From Glaciecola sp. HTCC2999 (GTDB lineage Bacteria; Pseudomonadota; Gammaproteobacteria; Enterobacterales; Alteromonadaceae), in the NCBI GenBank assembly GCA_949498985.1, contig CATECQ010000044.1, positions 1 through 64,000 on the forward strand: 64,000 nucleotides of DNA, written 5' to 3'. The position numbers were made by a program, and so were the translations under genes. Under the pieces are notes generated by a model. The model saw only the letters and a list, made by a program, of their open reading frames with translations, made no database searches and was not told the origin of the DNA. Below are positions 11,569 to 21,378 of the stretch, one piece after another (the stretch's first letter is position 1; each line of letters begins with the position of its first letter).

Positions 11569-11775
11569 TTATTTTACCTGTTCATATTCAGCGAGAAGCA
11601 AACTTCTTGCCTTGTGTTCAATTAATATAGGTGTATCACCCAACATGGGATAGGCTAAACGGTCAAATTTACACACTAATTCAGGTGTTTGCGTATCAGG
11701 GTGGGCGTGCCACACCAAAGCGCCTTTGCAAACAGGGCATGCCAATACTGGTAACAATAATGAGTCAAACACCAT
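11569..11775 (-). CDS. ycaR: Trm112-family protein (YcaR)
   Basis: [16 protein letters not shown]; located between kdsB and lpxK. Confidence 0.88.
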   Translation of the reverse strand: MVFDSLLLPVLACPVCKGALVWHAHPDTQTPELVCKFDRLAYPMLGDTPILIEHKARSLLLAEYEQVK

Positions 11776-11791
11776 ACAGATAAACCTTTAT

Positions 11792-12775
11792 TTAGGGTAA
11801 TGAAAGCAACCGAAGTTTATCGGATAATTGAGTTAAAAAATCACCTGAAAAAGATGCCTTAACGGGCAAGTAAAACCAAGATGATAAGGCAAAAGAGCGA
11901 CATTTTACCGCATCTTTCTGGGTCATTAAAATAGTGCCTTGAGGAACATCTTTAGACACATATTGATGATGGTCCCCATAAAATAAAGTATTCTCAAAAC
12001 GTATATTTAATTGTTCGCAAGTTTTTTCGAAACGTCTAGGATTACCGACACCTGTCATGAGGAAATTAAAGGATGTAGGTATAGGACATGGCTCTTTATG
12101 CCCGACATTTAACAATGGCGTAATAGGTTGAGGTATGAGTTCCATGTGAAATTCATGAGGATGATTAAGACTGGCGGAATTGATAATGATAAAATCTACG
12201 TCGTCCAGTCGACGGGGTAATTCTCGTAAATTACCGACAGGTAACAACCACCCATTACCTAGACGTCGCTCATCCATAACAACGATTTCTATATCACGTT
12301 GTAATGCATAGTGTTGTAATCCATCATCACAGACAATGACATCGCATAAAGTTGATAATTGTTGTCCTCCTCTGACGCGGTTAGGATCTATGATAACGGG
12401 TACATTGGCTTCTTGGGCCATTAATAAGGGCTCATCACCAACATATTGAGCTGTGTCATCCGCTTTGACTAAGTATGGAAATTGCTGACATTCACCTGTG
12501 TATCCGCGCGATAATATCCCTGGCTGATATCCTTGAGATTTTAAATATTCAACAATTCCTAACACCGTGGGTGTTTTACCATTACCGCCAATACTAATAT
12601 TACCCACTACAATGACGGGGACATTGAGTTTATAAGAGGCTCTAATATTTAACTTAAATAACGCACGGCGCAACGAACTTAAACACCAAAACAATGCACT
12701 CAATGGTGCTAGCAAGTAAAGCCACCTAGCCTGTTTGTGCCAAGCACGTTCAATGCTATTCATGGTTGTTACCAC
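11792..12775 (-). CDS. lpxK: Tetraacyldisaccharide 4'-kinase
   Basis: VPVIVVGNISIGGNGKTPTV Walker A; DDGLQH motif; operon context. Confidence 0.95.
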   Translation of the reverse strand: MVTTMNSIERAWHKQARWLYLLAPLSALFWCLSSLRRALFKLNIRASYKLNVPVIVVGNISIGGNGKTPTVLGIVEYLKSQGYQPGILSRGYTGECQQFPYLVKADDTAQYVGDEPLLMAQEANVPVIIDPNRVRGGQQLSTLCDVIVCDDGLQHYALQRDIEIVVMDERRLGNGWLLPVGNLRELPRRLDDVDFIIINSASLNHPHEFHMELIPQPITPLLNVGHKEPCPIPTSFNFLMTGVGNPRRFEKTCEQLNIRFENTLFYGDHHQYVSKDVPQGTILMTQKDAVKCRSFALSSWFYLPVKASFSGDFLTQLSDKLRLLSLP

Positions 12776-12780
12776 AAAGT

Positions 12781-14532
12781 TTATTCACTAAATTGCATGG
12801 TATGCAGCTGAGCATAAACTCCACCCTTATCCAATAGTTGCGTGTGACTCCCCTGCTCGACAATTTGACCTTGTTCAATGACCAATATTTTATCTGCCGT
12901 TTCTATCGTGGATAATCGATGCGCTACGACGATACTCGTGCATTGCTGTTGTAATTTCACAAGTGCATCTTGAATAAGACGCTCTGACTCAGTATCCAAA
13001 GCTGAAGTCGCTTCATCTAAAATCAAAATAGGAGCATTTTGTAATATCGCTCGCGCAATTGCGATACGTTGACGCTGACCGCCAGAAAGCATCAAACCAT
13101 TTTCACCTACTAACGTATGAAAGCCTTCTTCGAGTTCATCAACAAACTCTGTTACGTGAGCAATTTTTGCTGCTTCAACAATATCGTCAAACGCTACTTT
13201 GTCTTGCATACCATAAGCGATATTGTTAGCTATAGTATCGTTAAATAATGTGACATGCTGTGAGACCAACGCGAACTGTCGACGTAACGAGGTCAGCTCA
13301 ACATCATTAATATCATGGCCGTCAATTAAAATTTGTCCGGTTTGTGGCTGATAAAAACGTGTCAACAAACTCGAGATAGTCGACTTACCAGAACCAGAAC
13401 GACCCACTAATGCAACTGTTTGACCGGCTTTAACTGCAAAACTCACATCGGTTAAGGCATTGTTTTTTTTATTTGGATAGGCAAAATTCACATGTTCAAA
13501 ACATAACGCACCACTCACTCTGGTTAAGGCATGAGTCGATGTATTTGGCTCAATGGTCTCATCAAGCACTTGAAAGATACTTTTACATGCCGCCATTCCT
13601 CGTTGGAAATGACTATTAACTGTTGTAATTTGTTTAAGCGGTTTAAGAAGCATTGTCATACAAACCACAACTTGAGTGAACACCCCGGCCGTTAAATTTT
13701 CGACCAATCCAGGTACGCTAGCAATAAATAGTACTACCGCTAAAGCAATTGAAGCAATAATCTGAATAGATGACACACTGAGAATTCGTGCGACGCTGAG
13801 TTTGAGGGTTTGTTGCCGATTTTCATTGTTCTTTTTGGCAAAACGCGATGCCTCACTGTCAGCACCGCCAAACATCAATACCACTTTATGCCCTTTGACT
13901 ACTTGTTCTACAGCGGTAGTCAAATTACCCATCGCATCTTGAATACGTTTGGACACTTGACGAAATCGTTTACTGACCACAGAAACTACGACAGCAACAA
14001 GCGGTGCAATAATTAAGAAAATAGCAGATAGTTGCCAAGAATAATAAAACATCACTATTAGTAGACCAACGACTAACGCACCTTCACGAACAAGTGTTAA
14101 TAATGCTTTTCCAGCAGCTTGTGCGATCTGTTCTGTGTCAAAGGTCAGCTTTGAAATAAGTTGCCCTGTGGAGTGTTGATCATGAAAGCTAACAGGCAAA
14201 TTTATGTAATGAGCAAACAATGCTTGGCGCATGTTCATAACGACTTTACCAGAGATCCAATCTAACGTGTATGTGCCCATGAAATTGAAAATGCCACGCA
14301 AAATAAATAACGGAATAATCAAATACGCTGCAATACGCAAGAATTCAAAATTCCCCTGACCTAAAGATTCATCTATTAGTGGTTGAAGTTGAGCGATCAC
14401 AAAAGCATCGATGGCGGAATACCCAATCATGCCAAGAATTGCGATACCAAAATATATTTTAAATGCAGTCAAATAACCTAAAAATCGTCTAAATACTGAT
14501 TGTTTAGATCCTGTCGGCAATGTCATGCTCAA
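12781..14532 (-). CDS. msbA: Lipid A export ATP-binding/permease protein MsbA
   Basis: ABC exporter; VGRSGSGKST, LSGGQRQRIAIARA, next to lpxK. Confidence 0.95.
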   Translation of the reverse strand: MSMTLPTGSKQSVFRRFLGYLTAFKIYFGIAILGMIGYSAIDAFVIAQLQPLIDESLGQGNFEFLRIAAYLIIPLFILRGIFNFMGTYTLDWISGKVVMNMRQALFAHYINLPVSFHDQHSTGQLISKLTFDTEQIAQAAGKALLTLVREGALVVGLLIVMFYYSWQLSAIFLIIAPLVAVVVSVVSKRFRQVSKRIQDAMGNLTTAVEQVVKGHKVVLMFGGADSEASRFAKKNNENRQQTLKLSVARILSVSSIQIIASIALAVVLFIASVPGLVENLTAGVFTQVVVCMTMLLKPLKQITTVNSHFQRGMAACKSIFQVLDETIEPNTSTHALTRVSGALCFEHVNFAYPNKKNNALTDVSFAVKAGQTVALVGRSGSGKSTISSLLTRFYQPQTGQILIDGHDINDVELTSLRRQFALVSQHVTLFNDTIANNIAYGMQDKVAFDDIVEAAKIAHVTEFVDELEEGFHTLVGENGLMLSGGQRQRIAIARAILQNAPILILDEATSALDTESERLIQDALVKLQQQCTSIVVAHRLSTIETADKILVIEQGQIVEQGSHTQLLDKGGVYAQLHTMQFSE

Positions 14533-14625
14533 ATGCTAATATCCTATACTAGGTAATCATTAATGATCTATTGTACCTGTATTTAAAAGGTTACCCAACT
14601 AAATGTGAGGCTTGTGACTTAATTA

Positions 14626-17079
14626 TCAATCACTCTCATACCAACGATGGTGGAACCAAGAGACAAATTCAGAACCCCGAGCAGTTGATATATGGGGTTT
14701 CGATGTGGGTTTCTCATCTGACCAAGTCAATGTAATTTGACCGACTTGCGCGGTTGATAATACGGTAATGTTTGCATCAAGATAACGCTGTATAACAGCT
14801 GAATTTGGTAAACGGTAACGATTCATGAACCCCACTGAAACCAATGCATATTCTGGTGCAACACGTTGTATAAAAGGAGAGGTTGATGATGTCTGACTAC
14901 CATGATGTGGCACAATGAGAAGGTCTGCTGCTAAATTAATAAAGCCTTGATCGTGTGCATGAACTAACGCCTTTTCAGCTTGGGATTCAATATCCCCCGT
15001 TATTAATATGTGTTGTGCATTGGGGAGTGTTATTCTCAGCACACATGACGCATTATTATTTGAAAATGAGTGTGGGTTCACAGCCTTAGGGGGCCATAAT
15101 ACGTCAACTTTCACATGATAAGGCCATTGCTGAGATTGACCTTGCCAGCATCCTGAACGAGGAGAAAACATGGAAGTTTGAGGGAAATGTTGTTTGAAAC
15201 GATCGATACCGCCAGCATGATCTTTATCAAAATGACTAATATATAATGCTTTGGGATGAACATTAGAGTGAGCGTTAAAGTAAGGCAGTAGAACACTATT
15301 TACCATATTAAAACGTTCACCAAAATCATCGCCTACATCAAAAATAAAAGCATGTTCATTTACAGACAATTGAGCACTACTCCCCTGCCCAACATCAAAC
15401 ATCGTAAATGTCATTTGAGGAGATAGTGTATCGACTTCATTCAAGGTGTTATATTTGCCCCATATTCCCATACCCGCAGGAATCAGTAGTACACACCATC
15501 CCCATAAGCGCCATTGTTTAAAGAGTATAAAGACCCATAGCATAGCTAGAAGCAAACATAACGACCACATGAGATTTAAAGAAGAGAAAACTGGAGCTAG
15601 CACTTGGGATAAATAAGGTACTTGAATGATTTGCTCTAAGCCTGATATTAGCCAAACAAATCCGGTGTTAGCTAGCCACATCCCTATGCTCAAAACCGAA
15701 TTAAGCCACACCCAATCAACACTGATATGAATGACATAAATCGTTAAGAGAACCATGCCTATGGGTACTAAGAATAGCGTCACAATTGGAATCGCCCATA
15801 AATTCGCAACAAAACTCCACGGGTAAAATTGTCCAAATACGATGATATTGATGGGCATTAATAAAAGTGTCAACGTTAGCTGAATAATGATGAATGCCAT
15901 GCTTTTATCCCTGCGTGTTCGGACAGATATCGATATACAATGGACAATAAACCCAATGATGATGACTGCGATAAAACTTAGCCAAAAACCGGTGTTAAAA
16001 CTACTAAATGGAAAACAGACTAATACACCAGATAGGCAGATCAAACATTTGTGCCATAACGAAATATTAAGTTGTTTAAAGTGGATATATAAACAGAGCA
16101 CTACCACAATAAAAGCACGTAACATAGGAATAGTGAATCCTAATATATAACAATAACTCCACGTTCCTATCAATGTCGCTATGAGCATATACATGATAGA
16201 GAAAGTTCGTCTCGTAAGCAGCTGTATGACTTTGGCGATACTATGAAAAAAAAGATAAATCCAACCGGCTACAATACCAATATGTAAGCCTGAAATCACA
16301 AATAGATGAGCTGTACCTGTTTGTCGAATGAGATCTTTATGCTGTTTTGATAAGCCATATCTATGTCCTAAAATTAATGCTTGGATCCATGCTTGATGAC
16401 TCAATGGATACGTATTCATCGCGGTCAATATTTCTTGGACAAGTGAGATATCTTGCTTAATTAATTTCGTTTGGGCGGATTTTTTGACATAACCTGTTGC
16501 CAAAATCTCTTGCCCAATAAGGTATCGATGATAATCAAAGCCAGCCTCATTCGCTAACCCTCGAGCAGGTTTAAGCTTGACCAGAAACTGCCATTGCTGT
16601 CCTTGCAGAACAGCGATTTTGGGATAATACCAATTTAATTTAATCTTAAATGGCGTTACAGATTGATGATTGACTTGGCTAACCCGTAATTGTATTCCTA
16701 CTTTTTTGATCTGAGTGACATCCTCATGATGCAAACTGGTCACTTCACCCTGCACCCATATCGGGGTATTAAAATTCAAACTCTTAGAGGTTTGTATATA
16801 CTGATGTCCTATCCAATCACAATAGAGCCATGCTATGATAACGCCTATAAAAAAATATCCTGTTTGACGAAGCGTTACCCAACGAATTTGTGATAAATAT
16901 CGTGGCATAAATAACAGAATCATTATTAATAACATAATGATAATTGTATGGAGGCGACCGGTTGAAAGACTTGGCCACCATGAAAATGACACCATACACA
17001 ATACAAATCCGGTTAACATCGCAGGATGAATAACACTCAGCCAATGCAGCAAGTAGGAACTTAATTGTTTATTTATCAT
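14626..17079 (-). CDS. comEC: DNA internalization-related competence protein ComEC/Rec2
   Basis: DUF4131 region, HLFVISGLHIGIVAG Competence domain, C-terminal metallo-beta-lactamase (FDVGQGSSAQL, SHFDKDHAGG). The ORF track starts at 17127, but the internal Met at 17079 (MINKQLSS) is a likelier start. Confidence 0.92.
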   Translation of the reverse strand: MINKQLSSYLLHWLSVIHPAMLTGFVLCMVSFSWWPSLSTGRLHTIIIMLLIMILLFMPRYLSQIRWVTLRQTGYFFIGVIIAWLYCDWIGHQYIQTSKSLNFNTPIWVQGEVTSLHHEDVTQIKKVGIQLRVSQVNHQSVTPFKIKLNWYYPKIAVLQGQQWQFLVKLKPARGLANEAGFDYHRYLIGQEILATGYVKKSAQTKLIKQDISLVQEILTAMNTYPLSHQAWIQALILGHRYGLSKQHKDLIRQTGTAHLFVISGLHIGIVAGWIYLFFHSIAKVIQLLTRRTFSIMYMLIATLIGTWSYCYILGFTIPMLRAFIVVVLCLYIHFKQLNISLWHKCLICLSGVLVCFPFSSFNTGFWLSFIAVIIIGFIVHCISISVRTRRDKSMAFIIIQLTLTLLLMPINIIVFGQFYPWSFVANLWAIPIVTLFLVPIGMVLLTIYVIHISVDWVWLNSVLSIGMWLANTGFVWLISGLEQIIQVPYLSQVLAPVFSSLNLMWSLCLLLAMLWVFILFKQWRLWGWCVLLIPAGMGIWGKYNTLNEVDTLSPQMTFTMFDVGQGSSAQLSVNEHAFIFDVGDDFGERFNMVNSVLLPYFNAHSNVHPKALYISHFDKDHAGGIDRFKQHFPQTSMFSPRSGCWQGQSQQWPYHVKVDVLWPPKAVNPHSFSNNNASCVLRITLPNAQHILITGDIESQAEKALVHAHDQGFINLAADLLIVPHHGSQTSSTSPFIQRVAPEYALVSVGFMNRYRLPNSAVIQRYLDANITVLSTAQVGQITLTWSDEKPTSKPHISTARGSEFVSWFHHRWYESD

Positions 17080-17605
17080 GCCTAAAAAATTTATTAATAA
17101 GTTTCTGCCAGACCACCAGACTATCAAGGAGAAAAAATTCCTGAAACTGTTCGGAAGTATGTTTCAAGATCCTAATTTATGGCATTTGAATCGGCACTCA
17201 GCTGCGGGTGGGTTTGGTATTGGATTATTCTTTGCTTTTTGGCCTGTCCCTTTTCAAATGTGGCTTTCCGCTTTTGCTGCAATTCCACTTCGTGTTAATT
17301 TACCTCTGTCTGTGGCTACAGTATGGCTAACTAATCCTATTACAATGCCACCTATATTTTATGGTGCTTATAAGGTAGGAACTATTGCGTTAGGAACAGA
17401 AACAGGCCAATTTGAGTTTGAATTATCGTGGGCATGGTTAGTCGCCAGTATTCATACTATCGGGCCAGCATTTATCGTAGGATGTTTGATCTGTTCAGTG
17501 GTGTTTGGTGGACTTGGTTATTTAAGCTTGAACCTCTTATGGCGTCGCTCTGTTGCTAAAAGCTGGCAAGAACGTTGCGCTAGACGTCGTCAGCGCCTTG
17601 AATAA
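17078..17605 (+). CDS. DUF2062 domain-containing protein
   Basis: MPKKFINKFLPDHQTIK...LWHLNRHSAAGGFGIGLFFAFWPVPFQM matches DUF2062 layout. Confidence 0.88.
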   Translation: MPKKFINKFLPDHQTIKEKKFLKLFGSMFQDPNLWHLNRHSAAGGFGIGLFFAFWPVPFQMWLSAFAAIPLRVNLPLSVATVWLTNPITMPPIFYGAYKVGTIALGTETGQFEFELSWAWLVASIHTIGPAFIVGCLICSVVFGGLGYLSLNLLWRRSVAKSWQERCARRRQRLE

Positions 17606-17621
17606 TAGCACTTAACTAAGG

Positions 17622-19562
17622 TTAACTGATCATCGCTAAGTATTCACTCTCGGTGAGTACAGTCACCCCTTTATCCTTAGCAGCATTAATTTTATTGGCG
17701 CCTACTTTTTCACCCGTTATCAAATAAGTCGTATTACCACTAACTGATTTACCGACCTTAGCACCCAGTGATTTAGCATGTTTTTCCATTTCACTACGGG
17801 ACCCAGAAGTCATTGAACCTGTGAATACGATTTGTTGACCAAATAACACAGAATCAGCCAAATCACTATCCGCTAACTTTGGCGTTGGGATCAAATTAAA
17901 ACCTAGTTGGTATACTTTGAAAAACTCATCTTTAACATTCGCAAGCCCTTCTACAATGGCTTCAGCACTCAGTTGCGCAAAACCATCAATCTCAACCATT
18001 GCATCAACGGTTAAATCAAATAAATCGGGTAGTGTATGATGTTGGAGAAGTTTTTCGCCATTACCACCACCTAAACGTGTTACGCCAAATGCAGCAAGGA
18101 AACGCCAATCTTCAATCGCAATAGTACGACTAACATTGAGTTGTTCTATTAAATTAAATGCTGTTTTTTCACCAAAACCCCACCCTATTAATTCAGATGG
18201 TTCAATAGCATAGATGTCATGGATATGTTGCACTCCATTTTGACACAACTTTTCCACAACTTTAGGCCCGAACCCATCATTATTACCTAACGTCTTGAAA
18301 AAATGTACCAATGTATTTTCTCGTTGGGCTGGGCAATCACTTTTATTTGGACAAATTAAATGATCAGCCTCCCAAATTACATGTGAATGACAACTCGGAC
18401 ATGTCTCTGGTAATTGAGGAGTCACAGAAGTAATCACTTTCTCAATCTTTGGAATAACCAAGCCACTGCGAACGAGCTGCACGATTGCGCCCGGTCCCAC
18501 GCCATTTGTTTGAACCATTTTATAATGATGAACCGTTGCACGGCTGATAGTTGCACCACTTAGTTTGGTGGGGACTAGTTCAGCAACCGGTGATACACGC
18601 CCGGTTCGAGAGGTTTGTGGTGTGACATTTAACACCTCAACTTCTGCTGATTCATCATTCACTTTAAAAGCAATCTGCCAGCGATGATGATGACGAGTGG
18701 CTCCCATATGATTTTTAATTTCTGAGTGCGTAGTTTCCAGTATTACGCCATCAATATCATAATCAACAGCTTGCCATATTGGTTCGATTTGAGCTTCGAT
18801 ATCTTGAGCAAGCACATCTATCAGACCCGTCCAATGAGGTAATAAAGCAAACGGATAAAACACACATGCTTCATCAGCAATCGCCTTTACCACTGAGGGC
18901 TCTATATTTTTTTCGGCTATTATTGCAGCTTGGATGTTACGAGAATTCTCAAATTGTTCGGCTAGGTGTGCATTGAAATATTGTTTAGAAATCACAATCT
19001 CGCCAGGGCCAAGGCCCCTTTCACCCTGATTAGCTACTGCTAAACCGCGAGTAAAAGCACGGGTAATATCTTGCCCTCGTACCCCATCACCACGTGTATA
19101 GAGAGTCTTACCATCATCAAATGCAGCATAACCATCTAGCTTAGGAGTAATTCTAATATAGACTTCACTATGCGCAATGTTTAATTCATCGGCGGCTTTT
19201 TTTATCCGCGTTACCCACTTTTCAATCTCAGCAATGGAGTACGCTTTATCGGTTGATAGCATTTTTTGAGGCAAAGTAACCGTTTTTCCCGATATAACTT
19301 CTGGCTCTACCTTAAGTAAGAATGGATGATCTGGCTGACGATCTTGTAAGGCTGAAAGCAAGTGATGATCATAAAATGCGTCATCCACTAGCGGATACCC
19401 TGCTCGATAACAAGCATTAGTTGCTTCTAAGATGGCAACCAGCGCGTCATCAGACCACGAGGAGGGCTGTGCATTGTTTAATAAATCCATTAATGAGTTA
19501 ATAGAGAGCGTTAGCGACAGTGATGAAATAATATGCTGCTGTTGTGGTGAAATCTGACTCAC
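17622..19562 (-). CDS. Divergent NAD+-dependent DNA ligase, LigA-type with Zn-finger, HhH and BRCT domains
   Basis: ITPKLDGYAA (KxDG), TRGDGVRGQDIT, WQIAFKV, CPSCHSHVIWEADHLICPNKSDCPAQ zinc finger, C-terminal BRCT (FGQQIVFTGSMTSGSRSEMEKHAKSLGAKVGKSVSGNTTYLITGEKVGANKINAAKDKGV). Several core motifs deviate strongly from canonical LigA. Start overlaps the zipA stop by 4 bp. Confidence 0.85.
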   Translation of the reverse strand: MSQISPQQQHIISSLSLTLSINSLMDLLNNAQPSSWSDDALVAILEATNACYRAGYPLVDDAFYDHHLLSALQDRQPDHPFLLKVEPEVISGKTVTLPQKMLSTDKAYSIAEIEKWVTRIKKAADELNIAHSEVYIRITPKLDGYAAFDDGKTLYTRGDGVRGQDITRAFTRGLAVANQGERGLGPGEIVISKQYFNAHLAEQFENSRNIQAAIIAEKNIEPSVVKAIADEACVFYPFALLPHWTGLIDVLAQDIEAQIEPIWQAVDYDIDGVILETTHSEIKNHMGATRHHHRWQIAFKVNDESAEVEVLNVTPQTSRTGRVSPVAELVPTKLSGATISRATVHHYKMVQTNGVGPGAIVQLVRSGLVIPKIEKVITSVTPQLPETCPSCHSHVIWEADHLICPNKSDCPAQRENTLVHFFKTLGNNDGFGPKVVEKLCQNGVQHIHDIYAIEPSELIGWGFGEKTAFNLIEQLNVSRTIAIEDWRFLAAFGVTRLGGGNGEKLLQHHTLPDLFDLTVDAMVEIDGFAQLSAEAIVEGLANVKDEFFKVYQLGFNLIPTPKLADSDLADSVLFGQQIVFTGSMTSGSRSEMEKHAKSLGAKVGKSVSGNTTYLITGEKVGANKINAAKDKGVTVLTESEYLAMIS

Positions 19563-20839
19563 GGTTTCGGCTGTCCTAACAAACGACGTCGTTCGAATTC
19601 ACGGATACGTTCAACGTAATGTTGCAGACCTTGTTGTGTTAATCCACTGCGATGTTCATCCAGCACTTCTGCACCGAATTCATCAGCTAATTTACGTGCT
19701 GCATTATGCATCATATTAAATACTTGATGGGCATCACCTTCAATTGGCAATGACATGAATAACGTTAAGCCATGGAATTGTTGTGATTCCATATTATGAA
19801 CGTCAAAAATACCGGGTTTAAACATATTCGCAATACTAAATAAAACCGGACCTTTTCCATTAGAATTAACATGACGATGGAAAATATCAGACTCACCAAA
19901 TTTGAAGCCTAACGTTAACATAGAAGCCAATAGACCAGCACCGGAAATAGGGTGAGCTTTAACCGCACGGATATTTAATGATAAAAATTCAGGTTCAATA
20001 TCGTGGGCAGGTTCGTCTTGAGCTTTGGCTGTCGCTTTAGTTTCATTAAGCACAGGATCTACCGTATCAAAGTCAATTCGCATCTGATCATCATTAATCT
20101 TCGGTGTATTTCTCACTGTCGTCCGACGATTCTTACGTATCACTAAGTTTTTGGCTTGTTCAGTCAATGACGGTTTTTTAGGTGGCTCTTCTATTACTGG
20201 CTCAGAGGCAGGAGTAGCAATGGGTGCCGTGTAAATTGGCACTTCTTCAATCGGGTTACTAGCTTGTTCTGTCACCTCTGCAGAAGGTAAATCAAGGTCA
20301 GTAGTATCTGAGACATCAGATTGATTAGCTAATTCAGAGGAAATGATAGATTCAGTTACTGCGTCTTGTAAAAAATGTTTAGGCGGTTGAGGAATATCGT
20401 TAGATACAGCAGGTTCTTCAATGACGGTTTTTGTTTGAGGTTTTGGATTCGATACCACCGAAGCATAAACCACAGGTTCATCTTCTTGGTCGTCAACTTC
20501 AGGTTCAGCAGGTGCTACCGATGTATTTTCATCAAAACGTGGAATATCGTTTAAATTAGATGTTGATGAAATCGTACTGACTTTACCTAGCCCATATTCA
20601 TCAAATTGTTCGCCATCATTTATCGGATCTGGCAAATCAATATTGTCAGCCAAGGGATCATCCAACCCCTCTACATCTTCATTGTCTAGTCCAAGATCCG
20701 GCGAATCATAGTCTAGATCATCCTTACTCCAATGTGCTTCTGGAGGTTGATTTTTACGACTGACCCATAAGCCATGTATCAATAGTCCAATGATGGCAAT
20801 TGAGCCAAGTATGATTAACGTAAGTTGTAAGTCCATCAA
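19559..20839 (-). CDS. zipA: Cell division protein ZipA
   Basis: N-terminal TM, acidic/Pro-rich linker, C-terminal ZipA FtsZ-binding domain (FLSLNIRAVKAHPISGAGLL...). Confidence 0.92.
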   Translation of the reverse strand: MMDLQLTLIILGSIAIIGLLIHGLWVSRKNQPPEAHWSKDDLDYDSPDLGLDNEDVEGLDDPLADNIDLPDPINDGEQFDEYGLGKVSTISSTSNLNDIPRFDENTSVAPAEPEVDDQEDEPVVYASVVSNPKPQTKTVIEEPAVSNDIPQPPKHFLQDAVTESIISSELANQSDVSDTTDLDLPSAEVTEQASNPIEEVPIYTAPIATPASEPVIEEPPKKPSLTEQAKNLVIRKNRRTTVRNTPKINDDQMRIDFDTVDPVLNETKATAKAQDEPAHDIEPEFLSLNIRAVKAHPISGAGLLASMLTLGFKFGESDIFHRHVNSNGKGPVLFSIANMFKPGIFDVHNMESQQFHGLTLFMSLPIEGDAHQVFNMMHNAARKLADEFGAEVLDEHRSGLTQQGLQHYVERIREFERRRLLGQPKP

Positions 20840-20905
20840 AAATCCTTTAAGCCTGTGTTATGGCAACTGCTCTTTCGAAATGTCTGGCGATCATTCTGGA
20901 AACTT

Positions 20906-21270
20906 TTACTCTGACATTGTAACACCAGTTAAATGACTCGACATCTCTATCGCAATTTTATTATGCGAAATGTATATATATTGACCCGTTTTGGACATTT
21001 CACTTACAAATTTACAAAAACATTCTGCGTTTGCATCATCCACTAGCGCGTCGACTTCATCTAATAAACAAAATGACGTAGGATTGAGTCTAAATATTGC
21101 TTAGACTTATGATAAAGCGGTTAACGCTTTTTCTCCACCATATAATGAATGTATTTTAGTATTTTTCTTACCTAGTGGTCTGCTTATCATCATCAAGCCA
21201 ATTGTTAGCATATCATCAACTGTCATCACAAGATAAGCCTTGTCATCATCAAGCACTTTTAGGAATAAAG
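20906..21270 (-). pseudogene. smc: C-terminal remnant of chromosome segregation ATPase SMC
   Basis: Reverse-strand translation reads ...F*PLFLKVLDDDKAYLVMTVDDMLTIGLMMISRPLGKKNTKIHSLYGGEKALTALS*V*AIFRLNPTSFCLLDEVDALVDDANAECFCKFVSEMSKTGQYIYISHNKIAIEMSSHLTGVTMSE*. This matches SMC signature, Walker B (DEVDA) and switch regions, interrupted by at least three in-frame TAA stops. Confidence 0.9.
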
Positions 21271-21378
21271 GTTAAAAGTCGTGATAGATGTCCAGTGCAA
21301 AACTTAGTAACAATTAGCCTCAAGACTAATGAGTTTGACTGTTTTATACTAAAGAAATAAAACATCACAAGGCTATCT

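Noticed and set aside
21175-21360. 61-aa plus-strand ORF in the zipA/cysZ interval
   Set aside because: Antisense to the smc remnant; no protein-like features.
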